NCBI GenBank assembly: GCA_028279865.1
Contig: JANQMV010000014.1
Coordinates: 1 to 59,580, forward strand
Length of the DNA: 59,580 bases
Direction: 5' to 3'
From: Candidatus Altimarinota bacterium
GTDB lineage: Bacteria; Patescibacteriota; Gracilibacteria; JANQMV01
Made by a program: the position numbers and the translations under genes. This document shows positions 17,721-26,840 of the stretch, one piece after another (the first letter of the stretch is position 1; every line of letters starts with the position of its first letter). The notes below the pieces were generated by a model that made no database searches, had not been told where the DNA came from, and saw nothing but the letters and a program-made list of their open reading frames with translations.

Positions 17721-18383
17721 ATGCAACTTCCCTTAATTTTAACAAATTTTAAAACTTACCAAACAGCTACAGGATCAGCAGCTTTAGATTTGGCAAAAAA
17801 ACATGAATCTGTTGCAAAAACAACAGGTCAAAACGTAGCAGTAGCTGTCCAAGCATTCGATTTGGCAAACATTGCACAAAATGTAGATATTCCTGTTTTT
17901 GCCCAGCACATTGACACAGCGACGTATGGAAGTTTTACCGGTTGGAACATGGCAGAAGCGGCAAAAGCAGCTGGTGCATATGGAACAATTTTAAATCATT
18001 CCGAGCACAGAATTTCTTTTGATATATTGGAAAAATCAATTGAACGTGCCAAAGAAGTTGGTCTAAAAACAGTCGTATGTGCGGAAACAGCTCAGGAAGC
18101 GGCTGAAATTATGCAAAAATTTAATCCTGATTTAGTGGCGGTTGAACCACCTGAATTAATCGGTGGAGACATTTCTGTTTCTACAGCAAATCCGGAAATT
18201 ATCAGTGATTCTGTGGATTTAATTGGAGAAGGAAAAGTTTTAACCGGTGCCGGGATTAAAAATGGAGAAGATGTAAGAATTGCAGTAGAGCTTGGCTCAG
18301 TAGGAGTTTTACTTGCTTCAGGGATTACGAAGTCTGACGATCCGGAGAAAGTTTTGGAGGATTTGGTCTCTGGTTTAAAGTAA
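17721..18383 (+). CDS. tpiA: Triosephosphate isomerase, archaeal-type
   Basis: Interconverts dihydroxyacetone phosphate and glyceraldehyde 3-phosphate. The protein is 220 residues from ATG 17721 (an in-frame TTG at 17688 is less likely). It matches the short archaeal form rather than the roughly 250-residue bacterial form: N-terminal TNFKTYQTATG, QHIDTATYGSFTGWNMAEAAK, the electrophile His in NHSEHR, the catalytic Glu in VAVEPPELIGG and the phosphate loop in LTGAGIKNGEDV and LLASGI. No other glycolytic genes are adjacent. TAA stop. Confidence 0.9.
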   Translation: MQLPLILTNFKTYQTATGSAALDLAKKHESVAKTTGQNVAVAVQAFDLANIAQNVDIPVFAQHIDTATYGSFTGWNMAEAAKAAGAYGTILNHSEHRISFDILEKSIERAKEVGLKTVVCAETAQEAAEIMQKFNPDLVAVEPPELIGGDISVSTANPEIISDSVDLIGEGKVLTGAGIKNGEDVRIAVELGSVGVLLASGITKSDDPEKVLEDLVSGLK

Positions 18384-18393
18384 TAATAAAATC

Positions 18394-18503
18394 GCTTCAT
18401 TTCGACTGAAAGTAGTGAATGGAGAAATCTCCTTAATGTATAAAAATTTCTCCACTCCGTCTGCTTCAGCTAAAGCTTTGCAGAACTACGGTCGAAATGA
18501 CGC
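18394..18503. repeat. Dispersed inverted-repeat element (TCATTTCGACTGAA...GGTCGAAATGACGC)
   Basis: Between tpiA and trpG. The outer ends TCATTTCGACTGAA and GGTCGAAATGA are complementary, with an inner pair GGAGAAATCTCC/AATTTCTCCACTCC. It belongs to the same family as 24172-24392 and 50748-51000. Confidence 0.7.
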
Positions 18504-18524
18504 AAAAAAAACATCTAAAGTCTA

Positions 18525-19109
18525 ATGCCTAATTTAAAAACTCTCATCATCGACAATTACGATTCGTTTGTTTATAACCTTGTTCAGTATATTGGAGAGC
18601 AAGGAGGGAATCCTGTGGTTTATCGTAATGACAAAATTACCTTGGAGGAAATTGAAAAAATTAGCCCGACACATATTGTTATCTCTCCGGGACCGGGAAA
18701 TCCAACCGATCCGCATTATTTTGGTGTGTGTAGCCAAGTGATTTTGAAATACGGGAAAAAAAAACCTGTTTTAGGAGTGTGTTTAGGACATCAGGGGATT
18801 TGTGCGGTTTTTGGCGGCAAGGTGGTGAAGGCCCCTGAAATTATGCATGGCAAAACAAGCCGAATTTCACATACTGGCAAAAGTGTTTTTAAAGGAATTC
18901 AAAATCCTTTGGAAGGAATGCGTTATCATTCTTTAATTGGTGAAAAAGAAAGTTTACCGGAATGTTTAGCAATTACTGCGGAAACGGAAGATGGTTTAAT
19001 TATGGGGGTACAACACAAAGAATATCCGATTCACGGCATTCAATTTCACCCTGAGTCGATTGGGACGAAGGAGGGAAAAAAAATAATTAAGAATTTTTTA
19101 AGTTTTTAA
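18525..19109 (+). CDS. Glutamine amidotransferase, anthranilate/aminodeoxychorismate synthase component II
   Basis: Class I glutaminase subunit (194 residues) that supplies ammonia to TrpE or PabB. The motifs are IIDNYDSFVYNLVQY at the N-terminus, the oxyanion segment SPGPGNP, the nucleophile Cys in GVCLGHQG, and the His-Glu pair in GIQFHPESIGT, so the catalytic triad is complete. TrpG and PabA cannot be told apart by sequence; folE and folK elsewhere in the window favour a folate role, but no pabB or trpE is adjacent. The TAA stop overlaps the ATG of ftsW (TAATG), so the two are translationally coupled. Confidence 0.86.
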   Translation: MPNLKTLIIDNYDSFVYNLVQYIGEQGGNPVVYRNDKITLEEIEKISPTHIVISPGPGNPTDPHYFGVCSQVILKYGKKKPVLGVCLGHQGICAVFGGKVVKAPEIMHGKTSRISHTGKSVFKGIQNPLEGMRYHSLIGEKESLPECLAITAETEDGLIMGVQHKEYPIHGIQFHPESIGTKEGKKIIKNFLSF

Positions 19110-20305
19110 TGAGACCCAGACAAGGCATCGACACAATTCTAGCGGCATGTATTTTTGGATTAGTGGTTTTTGGCTTGATTGTCATTTCAAGTGTAAGTGT
19201 TTTTGAATCTTATCAAATCACTTCCATCATGGTGAAAAAAGGGCTTCGCGAGGCTCCCAGTAATGATTTTTACTTATGGAAACACGTGACACGTGTTTTT
19301 TTGGCCATTCCTCTTTGGATCATTTCAATTTATATTCCCTATAAGTGGTGGCGTAAAATTGCCTTACCGCTGTTTGCCTTAAGTTTGATTCTTATGATTC
19401 TTCTTTTTTTGCCGGGAATCGGAGCGAATTATGGAACAGCAACATCATGGATTAGTCTTAAAGGTTTACCTTCCATTCAGCCTGCTGAATTTGCCAAATT
19501 GGGTTTGATTCTATACTTGGCAATTTGGATGGAAAAAAAGGAGCAAGAAGTCGAGACTTTTCAGCATGGCTTTTTGCCTTTTGTAATTTTAATGTCAACA
19601 GTTGTTGTTTTGCTGGCTTTACAGCCTGATTTCGGCTCAGTTTTAGTAATTACCACAATTGCAGCTTCTATGTTCTTTGTGGCAGGAGGCAATATTCTGC
19701 ATTTAATTTTGGGTGGTTTTTTAGCTTCTCTAATGGCTTGGCCAATTATCCTAAGTAAGGATTATATTAAAAATCGTTTTTTGGCTTTTATAAATCCTGA
19801 AATTGATCCACTTAACGTTGGTTTTCAAATCAAGCAAGCCTTGATTGCAATTGGCAGTGGAGGGCTTTTTGGAGTGGGCTTTGGCCAGTCAATGCAAAAA
19901 TTCGGTTATTTGCCAGAAGTTCAGGGTGATACAGTTTTTTCTGCGGCTGCGGAAGAACTTGGTTTTATGCGCATTGCAGTTATTGTTGGAGTTTACTTAG
20001 TAATTGCCTACAGAGGATACAAAATTGCCAATCACGCACCCGATCGTTTTTCTATGTTGGTTGCTACAGGGATTACAAGCTGGATGGTCTTTCAAGCTTT
20101 TATCAATATTGGGGTAAATATCGCAATTTTACCTTTGACGGGAATTACATTACCATTTATTAGCTATGGAGGATCTTCATTAATAATGACTTTAGTTGCT
20201 ACAGGAATTTTACTCAATATTTCTAAATATGTTCAAGAAGGGACCAATTTTAATTACCGGAGGAGGGTCAGGAGGACATATGACACCTCTACTTACCGTC
20301 GCTAA
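19109..20305 (+). CDS. ftsW: FtsW/RodA-family peptidoglycan glycosyltransferase
   Basis: SEDS-family lipid II polymerase, 398 residues with about ten membrane helices. The family landmarks are present: SWISLKGLPSIQPAEFAKLG, LQPDFGSVLVI, GVGFGQSMQKFGYLPEVQGD (the essential extracytoplasmic loop with Asp), FSAAAEELGF, and the C-terminal LPLTGITLPFISYGGSS. Its coupling to murG argues for the division enzyme FtsW rather than RodA. The last 77 bp overlap the murG start in another frame, so the Arg-rich tail (YRRRVRRTYDTSTYRR) is encoded by DNA that also encodes the MurG N-terminus. ATG start, TAA stop. Confidence 0.88.
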   Translation: MRPRQGIDTILAACIFGLVVFGLIVISSVSVFESYQITSIMVKKGLREAPSNDFYLWKHVTRVFLAIPLWIISIYIPYKWWRKIALPLFALSLILMILLFLPGIGANYGTATSWISLKGLPSIQPAEFAKLGLILYLAIWMEKKEQEVETFQHGFLPFVILMSTVVVLLALQPDFGSVLVITTIAASMFFVAGGNILHLILGGFLASLMAWPIILSKDYIKNRFLAFINPEIDPLNVGFQIKQALIAIGSGGLFGVGFGQSMQKFGYLPEVQGDTVFSAAAEELGFMRIAVIVGVYLVIAYRGYKIANHAPDRFSMLVATGITSWMVFQAFINIGVNIAILPLTGITLPFISYGGSSLIMTLVATGILLNISKYVQEGTNFNYRRRVRRTYDTSTYRR

Positions 20306-21308
20306 AGAATTACAAAAAAAACATAAAAAATTAAGGATTGTTTATGTTGGTTCAGGTAATGCTTTAGAGCAAAAATTATTGCAAGCAACGGATTTTGACT
20401 ATAGGAAAATCTCGACAGGAAAATTAAGGCGCTATTTTTCACTGCAAAATTTTACTGATTTTTTTAAGTTTTTAAGAGGAATTTTGCAGTCTTATAAAAT
20501 AATAAAAAAAGAACAACCCAAATTGGTTTTTTCCAAAGGAGGCTATGTAAGCTTGCCTGTTTGCATTGCTGCGTATTTGCGAAAAGTACCTATTATAATG
20601 CATGAAAGTGATACTGTAATGGGACTTGCGAATCGTTTGATTGCCAAAACTGCCAAAAGGATTTGCATGACTTTTGATCTTAAACCTAAAAAAGATAAAT
20701 TTAAATATGTTTTAACAGGATCTCCCGTACGTAAAGAAATTTTACAAGGTAAAAAAAAGAAGGCATTAGAATCTTTAAACTTTGACAAGAAAAAACCAGT
20801 CTTATTAGTTATGGGAGGTAGTCAGGGGGCTGGCTTCATTAATGATGTGATTTATAACAATTTAGATGAAATTTTAGAAACATTTCAGATAATACATATT
20901 TGCGGAAGAGGAAAAAAGAAATTAATTAAGAAAGTTGGCTATGTAAATTTTGAATATGTTCAGGACGAATTAGCAGATTATTATGCACTAGCAAATTTAA
21001 TTATTTCTCGTGGAGGAGCAAGTTCAATGGCAGAAATTAGCGCACTGCAAAAACCGAATATTTTAATTCCCTTACCTTCGTCTGCCAACAATCATCAGTA
21101 CATCAATGCCAAATACTTTGAAGAAAAAGGAGCATCAATTTTATTACAACAGAAGGAAATAACAAAAGATAAATTTTTAGAAATTTTAACTAATTTTTGG
21201 CAAAATAAGGAGAAGCAAAAAGAGATGCAAATTAATTTGGAAAAAGTTTATAATCCGAATGCTTTGGAGGAAATTGTAAGTGTTCTGAACTATGATTTGA
21301 ATGATTAG
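20229..21308 (+). CDS. murG: UDP-GlcNAc transferase MurG
   Basis: Adds GlcNAc to lipid I to make lipid II at the inner face of the membrane. About 359 residues from ATG 20229; the frame is open 11 codons further upstream, but the 20229 start puts MFKKGPILITGGGSGGHMTP at the N-terminus as in the family. The first glycine-rich loop TGGGSGGH and the later GGSQGAGF and RGGASSMAEISAL (UDP-GlcNAc binding) are intact. It starts inside the 3' end of ftsW, giving a 77-bp overlap that implies tight coupling. Other dcw-cluster genes (murC, ftsQ) are not adjacent. TAG stop. Confidence 0.92.
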   Translation: MFKKGPILITGGGSGGHMTPLLTVAKELQKKHKKLRIVYVGSGNALEQKLLQATDFDYRKISTGKLRRYFSLQNFTDFFKFLRGILQSYKIIKKEQPKLVFSKGGYVSLPVCIAAYLRKVPIIMHESDTVMGLANRLIAKTAKRICMTFDLKPKKDKFKYVLTGSPVRKEILQGKKKKALESLNFDKKKPVLLVMGGSQGAGFINDVIYNNLDEILETFQIIHICGRGKKKLIKKVGYVNFEYVQDELADYYALANLIISRGGASSMAEISALQKPNILIPLPSSANNHQYINAKYFEEKGASILLQQKEITKDKFLEILTNFWQNKEKQKEMQINLEKVYNPNALEEIVSVLNYDLND

Positions 21309-21353
21309 ATGAATACTATGATTTTTGAGCTAACTCTGGTCTGATATGAGTGT

Positions 21354-21458
21354 GTCATTCCTGCGAAGGCAGGAATCTTTCGTAGGAATTGTTTGAATAG
21401 AAACAGTTTGTTGAGTTATTTTTCCAGAATAGAGATCCCGTATCAAGTACGGGATGAC
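21354..21458. repeat. Two-hairpin dispersed repeat (CCTGCGAAGGCAGG; CCCGTATCAAGTACGGG)
   Basis: Starts GTCATTCCTGCG and ends GTACGGGATGAC. It contains two internal palindromes, CCTGCGAAGGCAGG and CCCGTATCAAGTACGGG. It lies in the gap between murG and recR and has the shared GTCAT...ATGAC ends. Confidence 0.65.
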
Positions 21459-21523
21459 AATTATTTGAGAGATGTTATAAATAAATCAAGGTTTGTAATT
21501 TAAAATTTAATAATTAAAAACAA

Positions 21524-22117
21524 GTGCTACCAAAAGCCGTACAAAGAGTGATTGAACAATTCGGGCGCTTACCGGGCGTGGGTCAAAAAACTGCAGAAAG
21601 ACTAACTTTTTATTTGCTTAAACAACATTCTCAAAAATTAGAAGATTTTGGTGATGCAGTAAAAACCTTGCGTCAAAATTTGGTTTTTTGTAAAAAATGT
21701 CACAATTTATCCGAAACAGAAAATTGCATTATTTGTGAAAATCCGAAAAGAGACACTTCGGTGATTTGCGTTGTAGAGGAAGTTTTAGATATTATGGCCT
21801 TTGAAAAAACAGGTGATTTCAATGGACTTTATCATGTTTTGCAAGGTGTAATTTCTCCTGTAAATGGTATCAGTCCTCAAGATTTAACAATCGATGCATT
21901 GCATAAGCGTGTGGAAAATCAGAACATTCAAGAAGTTATTTTAGCAACAAATCCAACCATTGAAGGCGAAGCAACAGCTCTTTATATCTCAAAGTTATTA
22001 CATCCGCTCGAAGTAAAAATTACAAGAATTGCCAGAGGTTTGCCGACGGGAAGTGATTTGGAATATGCAGATCGTTTGACGCTTTCACGGTCTCTGCAGG
22101 GGAGACAGGATTATTAA
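21524..22117 (+). CDS. recR: Recombination mediator RecR
   Basis: RecF-pathway DNA repair protein, 197 residues, standard length. It begins LPKAVQRVIEQFGRLPGVGQKTAERL with the helix-hairpin-helix, then the zinc site CKKCHNLSETENCIIC, the Toprim domain (VICVVEEVLDIMAFEKTG...LATNPTIEGEATALYI) and the C-terminal RIARGLPTGSDLEYAD. The start is GTG at 21524. TAA stop. No dnaX or YbaB partner is adjacent. Confidence 0.95.
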   Translation: MLPKAVQRVIEQFGRLPGVGQKTAERLTFYLLKQHSQKLEDFGDAVKTLRQNLVFCKKCHNLSETENCIICENPKRDTSVICVVEEVLDIMAFEKTGDFNGLYHVLQGVISPVNGISPQDLTIDALHKRVENQNIQEVILATNPTIEGEATALYISKLLHPLEVKITRIARGLPTGSDLEYADRLTLSRSLQGRQDY

Positions 22118-22347
22118 AAAAAATTATTAGGCTAATTTTTTCCTAACGGTCTTTTTCGCTTGTCGGTAACCTTGAGCTATTTTGCATAAATTAAACAAAA
22201 ACAAAGCTGAATTTTGCAGATTCAAAATAGACCAGCAAAACCGGACAATTCTATAAACTTAGATAAACACAGAAAAAACTCTAGTTAAATTATTAAAATC
22301 ACGTATAATAATATTTGTCGTTCTTTTCTAATTTTAATCTTTACATT

Positions 22348-23673
22348 ATGTCTGAGGAAATCCAGAAGAAACCAAAACTACAAGCCCCAAAGGGAGTTCA
22401 TGATATTTTACCGGAAGATCATCAATATTTTACGATGATTAAAAAAGTGGTGAGACATCGTGCGAGACAAAGTGGTTTTCGAAGGATCAGTACGCCGATT
22501 TTTGAAAATACTGATGTTTTTGCGAGAGGCATCGGAGATGCAACAGATATTGTGGAAAAGGAGATGTTTTCTTTTTCAAGTAAAGATGGCAAAAGAAGTT
22601 ATAGTCTCAAACCGGAAAGTACTGCTGGCGTTGTGCGTGCTTACCTTGAACATGGAATGGCTAGCTTACCTCAGCCTGTAGAGCTTTATTACATTGAACC
22701 ACATTTTCGCTATGATAAGCCTCAAAAAGGGCGTTATCGACAGTTTCATCAATTAGGCTTTGAAATTATTGGAGAATCCGATGCTGCGCTAGATGTTCAA
22801 GTGATCAATTTGGCTCATAAAATTAACCAAGACTTAGAAATTTCTGATTTGCTGACATTACAAATTAATTCTATTGGATGTAAGAAATGTCGTGGGCAAT
22901 ATATTGAAGATCTAAAGAATTTTTATTATGGAAAAGAAAGAAGCTTATGCTTTGATTGTAAAGATAGGCTGGAAAAAAATCCCCTTCGTTTGCTTGATTG
23001 CAAGGAAGAAGATTGCCAAATTTTAGCTAAAATGGCGCCAAAAATGGATAAAGCGTTGTGTTCTGATTGCCAAGATTACCATAAAGATGTCAAAGAATTT
23101 TTGGAAGAATTAAAAATTCCTTATGTTGAAAACCCAAGCTTGGTACGTGGTTTGGATTATTATAATCGTACTGTTTTTGAATTTTGGAGTAAGGCAGAAG
23201 GCTCACAAAATGCGACAGGAGGAGGAGGGCGTTATGATGGTTTAGTGGAAATTATGGGAGGACCGGAAACTCCTGCAGTCGGCTATGCCGCAGGCGTGGA
23301 AAGACTGATAAGTTATATGAAAGAAAAAGGAATTAAACCGATTCACAAGGATAAAATTCAGGTTTTTGTTGCTCAGCTCGGCATGGTTGCGAAGAAAAAA
23401 TCTTTAGCTTTGGTTAATGATTTGCGTGATTTAGGAATTCATGTTCTTGGTGCGCACGGTAAGGGTTCAATCAAAGCACAAATGCGCATGGCCGATCGTT
23501 TCGATGCGGATTGGACTTTATTGATGGGACAAATTGAGGTACAAGAAGGTACAGTTATTATTCGTGATATGAAAAAAGGCAGTCAGGAAATAGTTCCTTT
23601 TGAAGGTATTATGGATGAAATGATAAAAAGGATTGGTGCGGAAAATTTAGATACGACTACGATTTGGGAGTAA
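22348..23673 (+). CDS. hisS: Histidyl-tRNA synthetase
   Basis: Class II aminoacyl-tRNA synthetase that charges tRNA-His. From ATG 22348 it is 441 residues; an in-frame TTG 33 bp upstream is unlikely. It starts with KLQAPKGVHDILPEDHQYF (motif 1 region), has motif 2 YYIEPHFRYDKPQKGRYRQFHQ, the HisA signature LVRGLDYYNRTVFEFW, motif 3 GGGGRYDGL...AAGVERL, and the anticodon-binding domain. A Cys-rich insertion (CKKC, CFDC, CSDC) in the middle recalls the zinc-type insertion seen in some HisRS. TAA stop. Confidence 0.94.
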   Translation: MSEEIQKKPKLQAPKGVHDILPEDHQYFTMIKKVVRHRARQSGFRRISTPIFENTDVFARGIGDATDIVEKEMFSFSSKDGKRSYSLKPESTAGVVRAYLEHGMASLPQPVELYYIEPHFRYDKPQKGRYRQFHQLGFEIIGESDAALDVQVINLAHKINQDLEISDLLTLQINSIGCKKCRGQYIEDLKNFYYGKERSLCFDCKDRLEKNPLRLLDCKEEDCQILAKMAPKMDKALCSDCQDYHKDVKEFLEELKIPYVENPSLVRGLDYYNRTVFEFWSKAEGSQNATGGGGRYDGLVEIMGGPETPAVGYAAGVERLISYMKEKGIKPIHKDKIQVFVAQLGMVAKKKSLALVNDLRDLGIHVLGAHGKGSIKAQMRMADRFDADWTLLMGQIEVQEGTVIIRDMKKGSQEIVPFEGIMDEMIKRIGAENLDTTTIWE

Positions 23674-23726
23674 TTCTTTTTTAAGTAAAAAATAAGCAAA
23701 ATCTTTAAGTTTTAACTGACTAAACG

Positions 23727-24149
23727 ATGGATTGTGACTTAACTAAAATCAAAGAAATAATTTTAGACATTAAAATTAAAGGAATTGGTGGGCTTTCTCC
23801 ACAGGAAGCCGCAGGTCATCTGGTCTGTTTAAAAAGTTATAAATCCGAGGATGAACAATTGATGCGAGAAGTTGCAGAGCTTGTTTTTCAGCTTGAAGGA
23901 CAAGCAAAAATAAACATGAGTGACTATAAGGATCGTCAAAAGCGACAACAAATTGTAGATTTGATTTTACGTTTAGACAGGAAAACGCGTGATCTCTTTG
24001 TAGAAAAAGGACTGGATACAATTGTTTTGGTTCAAGATAAAAAAATGAAATCTTATCTCGAAGAAATTCAGCTGATTTTGGAATCAATGGATAAAAAGCC
24101 TAATCTGGCAGAAGTCGTCGATATGTTTAAAGGACCTGATTTGTTTTAA
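23727..24149 (+). CDS. Hypothetical soluble alpha-helical protein
   Basis: A 140-residue protein with no recognised motif. It is predicted mostly helical, acidic and basic residues alternate, and it has no signal peptide or membrane segment. Starts 54 bp after hisS in the same direction and may share its transcript. ATG start, TAA stop. I do not recognise a family. Confidence 0.6.
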   Translation: MDCDLTKIKEIILDIKIKGIGGLSPQEAAGHLVCLKSYKSEDEQLMREVAELVFQLEGQAKINMSDYKDRQKRQQIVDLILRLDRKTRDLFVEKGLDTIVLVQDKKMKSYLEEIQLILESMDKKPNLAEVVDMFKGPDLF

Positions 24150-24171
24150 ATTTTGATTATTTATCGCAATT

Positions 24172-24392
24172 GCGTCATTTCGACTGAAGCGATTTATAAG
24201 TTTAGTTAGTAAATTTTAGATTTGTAAATTTATTAATTACTAGTTAGAGCGGAATGGAGAAATCTTTATGTTGAGTTAACATTTATTGTGGTAGTTACAT
24301 TTAAGATTACTCCACTTCGGTTGTGTTTCAAATAAATGACAAATTGTTGTTGGAGTCTTATAAATATGAAATCGTTTCGGTCGAAATGACGC
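24172..24392. repeat. Dispersed inverted-repeat element (GCGTCATTTCGACTGAAG...CGGTCGAAATGACGC)
   Basis: Ends GCGTCATTTCGAC and GTCGAAATGACGC are perfectly complementary over 13 bases. The inside contains GGAATGGAGAAATC and ACTCCACTTCGG. It occupies most of the 273-bp gap before the glycosyltransferase gene. Larger relative of the copy at 18394. Confidence 0.75.
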
Positions 24393-24422
24393 AGAATGAT
24401 TTTTGTAACCAAATAAAACTTA

Positions 24423-25523
24423 ATGCCCAAAGTTGCGATTGTACATGAAATGTTGGTGAAGCTCGGGGGAGCGGAGCGTGTTTTGAAGGTACTTACACAA
24501 ATGTTTCCGGAAGCTCCGGTTTACACACTTTTTTATGATCAAAAAAAATGTGGAAATGAGTTTGCAGATACAGAAGTTAGAACCAGTTTTTTGCAAAAAT
24601 ACGTAAACTGGAAATTTCCTTATCAATTTTTAATTCGTAAAATGCCTCTTGCAATTGAGAGTTTTGATTTCTCAGATTATGATTTGGTGATTTCAAGTAG
24701 CTCGGCTTTTGCGCATGGAATTGTGACAAATTTGGAAACAAAACATCTGTGCTATTGCCACTCCCCGATGCGCTATGCGTGGGATTATACAAATGAGTAC
24801 AAAAAAGAAAAAGGAGGCAAACTAAAACAATTTCTAATTTCCTGGTTGCTGCACAAAGTCAGGATGTGGGATCAGATTGCCGCAAATCGGGTTGATCAAT
24901 ATATTGCGAATTCCACCAATGTTCAAAAAAGAATTCAGAAATACTACCGCATGAATTCTCAAGTAATTTATCCTCCGGTCAAACTTGAGCGTTTTAAAGT
25001 AAAGAAAGAACGTCAAAATTACTATTTAATAGTTTCTGCTCTAAGCGGGTTTAAAAGAATTGACTTGGCGATTAAAGCTTTTAATCAGCTTGGTGAAAAG
25101 CTAATTGTTATTGGTGATGGACAAGAGAGGAAAAATTTAGAAAAAATTGGCGATGACAATATTGAATTCAAAGGTCGTTTGCCTGACGATGAAGTAACAA
25201 AATATATGCAAAATTGTAAAGCGTTAATTTTTCCGGGTGAAGAAGATTTTGGAATCACGCCTGTAGAAGCGATGGCTTGTGGAAAGCCCGTCTTGGGTTA
25301 TGGAAAAGGAGGATTACTGGAAACAGTTCTTTCTGGAAAAACCGGTGAGTTTTTCGATAAACTAACAGTAGAATCTTTTATAAAGGGTTTTGAAAAGTTG
25401 AATAAAAATTACCTCAAGTATGATGCTAACGAAATTCGTAAACAGGCGGAGAAGTTTTCGGAGGGGAGGTTTAGGGAGGAAATAATGAAGTCAGTCAGCA
25501 AGGCATCACCCTGAGCGAAGTAA
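24423..25523 (+). CDS. Group 1 (GT4) glycosyltransferase
   Basis: GT-B fold retaining glycosyltransferase. The N-terminus KVAIVHEMLVKLGGAERVL is the acceptor-side start typical of GT4 mannosyl/galactosyl-transferases; the donor-side half has GDGQERKNLE, PGEEDFGITPVEAMACGKPVLGY and GGLLETV with the conserved E-x7-E. Likely role in surface polysaccharide or glycolipid assembly; sugar unknown. In the standard code it ends at TGA 25512; with TGA as glycine the end is S-P-G-A-K with TAA at 25521-25523. This tail and stop come from a dispersed repeat (25503-25561), so the natural C-terminus has probably been replaced by repeat sequence. Confidence 0.85.
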
Positions 25524-25561
25524 ATTATGACAAAGTCAAAGTAACGAAGTCGAAGGATGAC
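25503..25561. repeat. Dispersed repeat overlapping the end of the glycosyltransferase gene
   Basis: CATCACCCTGAGCGAAG at the left and GAAGTCGAAGGATGAC at the right are the two ends of the GTCATCCTGAG-type element. The left half supplies the last codons and stop of the preceding gene. Confidence 0.6.
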
Positions 25562-25585
25562 ACCCCCATATTTTAACTAAATTCT

Positions 25586-26647
25586 ATGCAACATCTTTGG
25601 AAAATATTGTACGGAGTATTTCTAGTCGCAGTAATTGGATTTACGGCAAGCTTAGATGGAATTAAACAAAATATTCCTAATGAAAATGGTGAGGTAAAGA
25701 TAGAATATTTAGAAGGTCAAATTGTTGATTTGCAAGATAATTTTTTTACAGTTATTCAGAAGGATGGTAAAGAAATTTACTTTGAAGCTGATCCTGATTT
25801 TTTGTTTAATCCTTATGAAACTGGTGACATTGTTACGATTTATAAAATGGATCAAGCGGGAGAGATTGTCTATGATATTGTGGATTATGTGCATCTGGAT
25901 GGGATTTTTTTCTTTTTTGTTTGCTTCTTTGTAATCACTATTTGGATAGCAAAGCGTAAAGGTTTTTTCTCAATAGTGAGCATGCTTGTCTCGACCAGTT
26001 TATTTTATTTCCTTTTTTTAAAAGGAATTCAAGCAGGATATTCACCAGCTGTTGCTTGTCTTCTCTTCGTTTTTGCCGTAACAGTTTTAACCATTCCGTT
26101 GATTCATGGATTTAATCGTAAAAGCGGAAGTAGTTTGATTGCAATTAGTTTGGGCTTTGTGATGAGTTTTTTTATCAGTATTTTATTTAAAAATTTAGTT
26201 AGGCTCGGAAATGTTCCATCTGAATCTTTGAGAAATTTATCTTTTCAATTGCCGGAAATCAATATCGGAGAAATTCTCTTGGTCATACTTTTTCTTGGCG
26301 CAGTGGGTGCTTTGATAGACGTGGCAGTGACTATCAGTTCTGCTATTTTTGAAGCGGCGCATGAACAGAAAAAAATTAGTTTTAAAACAAGTTTTAAGCT
26401 TGGCATGGAAGTTGGTAAAGATATTTTAGGAAGTATGATTAATACACTTTTACTTGCCTATCTTGCTTCATCTATACCGTTTTTCATACTACTGACACAT
26501 GCAAAATCAAGTACGCTGTCTGATCTTTTAAACTACGATTTTGTGGCTTTAGAAGTGACGAGAACTTTAATTGGTGCAATGTCGCTAGTTTTGTTGGTAC
26601 CGTTGGCGGCGGTGATTTCGAGTTGGATGTTGAGTAAGCAAAAGTAA
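25586..26647 (+). CDS. YibE/F-like membrane protein
   Basis: A 353-residue polytopic membrane protein. An N-terminal helix is followed by an OB-like extracytoplasmic domain (about 25-105, YLEGQIVDLQDNFF), then roughly seven membrane helices. The segment GALIDVAVTISSAIFEAAHE near residue 245 is the YibE/F-family signature. The family is widespread in Firmicutes and CPR; the function is not established, with transport suggested. The gene follows the glycosyltransferase. TAA stop. Confidence 0.8.
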   Translation: MQHLWKILYGVFLVAVIGFTASLDGIKQNIPNENGEVKIEYLEGQIVDLQDNFFTVIQKDGKEIYFEADPDFLFNPYETGDIVTIYKMDQAGEIVYDIVDYVHLDGIFFFFVCFFVITIWIAKRKGFFSIVSMLVSTSLFYFLFLKGIQAGYSPAVACLLFVFAVTVLTIPLIHGFNRKSGSSLIAISLGFVMSFFISILFKNLVRLGNVPSESLRNLSFQLPEINIGEILLVILFLGAVGALIDVAVTISSAIFEAAHEQKKISFKTSFKLGMEVGKDILGSMINTLLLAYLASSIPFFILLTHAKSSTLSDLLNYDFVALEVTRTLIGAMSLVLLVPLAAVISSWMLSKQK

Positions 26648-26676
26648 TCAATCTGTCTCGCGAGAATAGTAAAAAG

Positions 26677-26770
26677 GAAGGCGATCCCGTATTGCGGGGC
26701 CGCCTTCTAAACTAAACAAAATCGAGGCTGGATTCCCGATTCTTCCGTTACTAACAGGTAAATCGGGAAT
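26677..26770. repeat. Two-hairpin dispersed repeat downstream of the YibE/F gene
   Basis: The first hairpin has arms GAAGGCG and CGCCTTC around ATCCCGTATTGCGGGG; the second has arms ATTCCCGATT and AATCGGGAAT. It lies between two convergent genes (YibE/F and ilvC) and could also act as a bidirectional terminator, though there is no clear T-run. Confidence 0.6.
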
Positions 26771-26840
26771 GACAAACACAAAAAAACACCACAGCAAGCC
26801 GTAGTGTTTTTATCTAAAAGCTAGTGGCTAATAGCTAATT

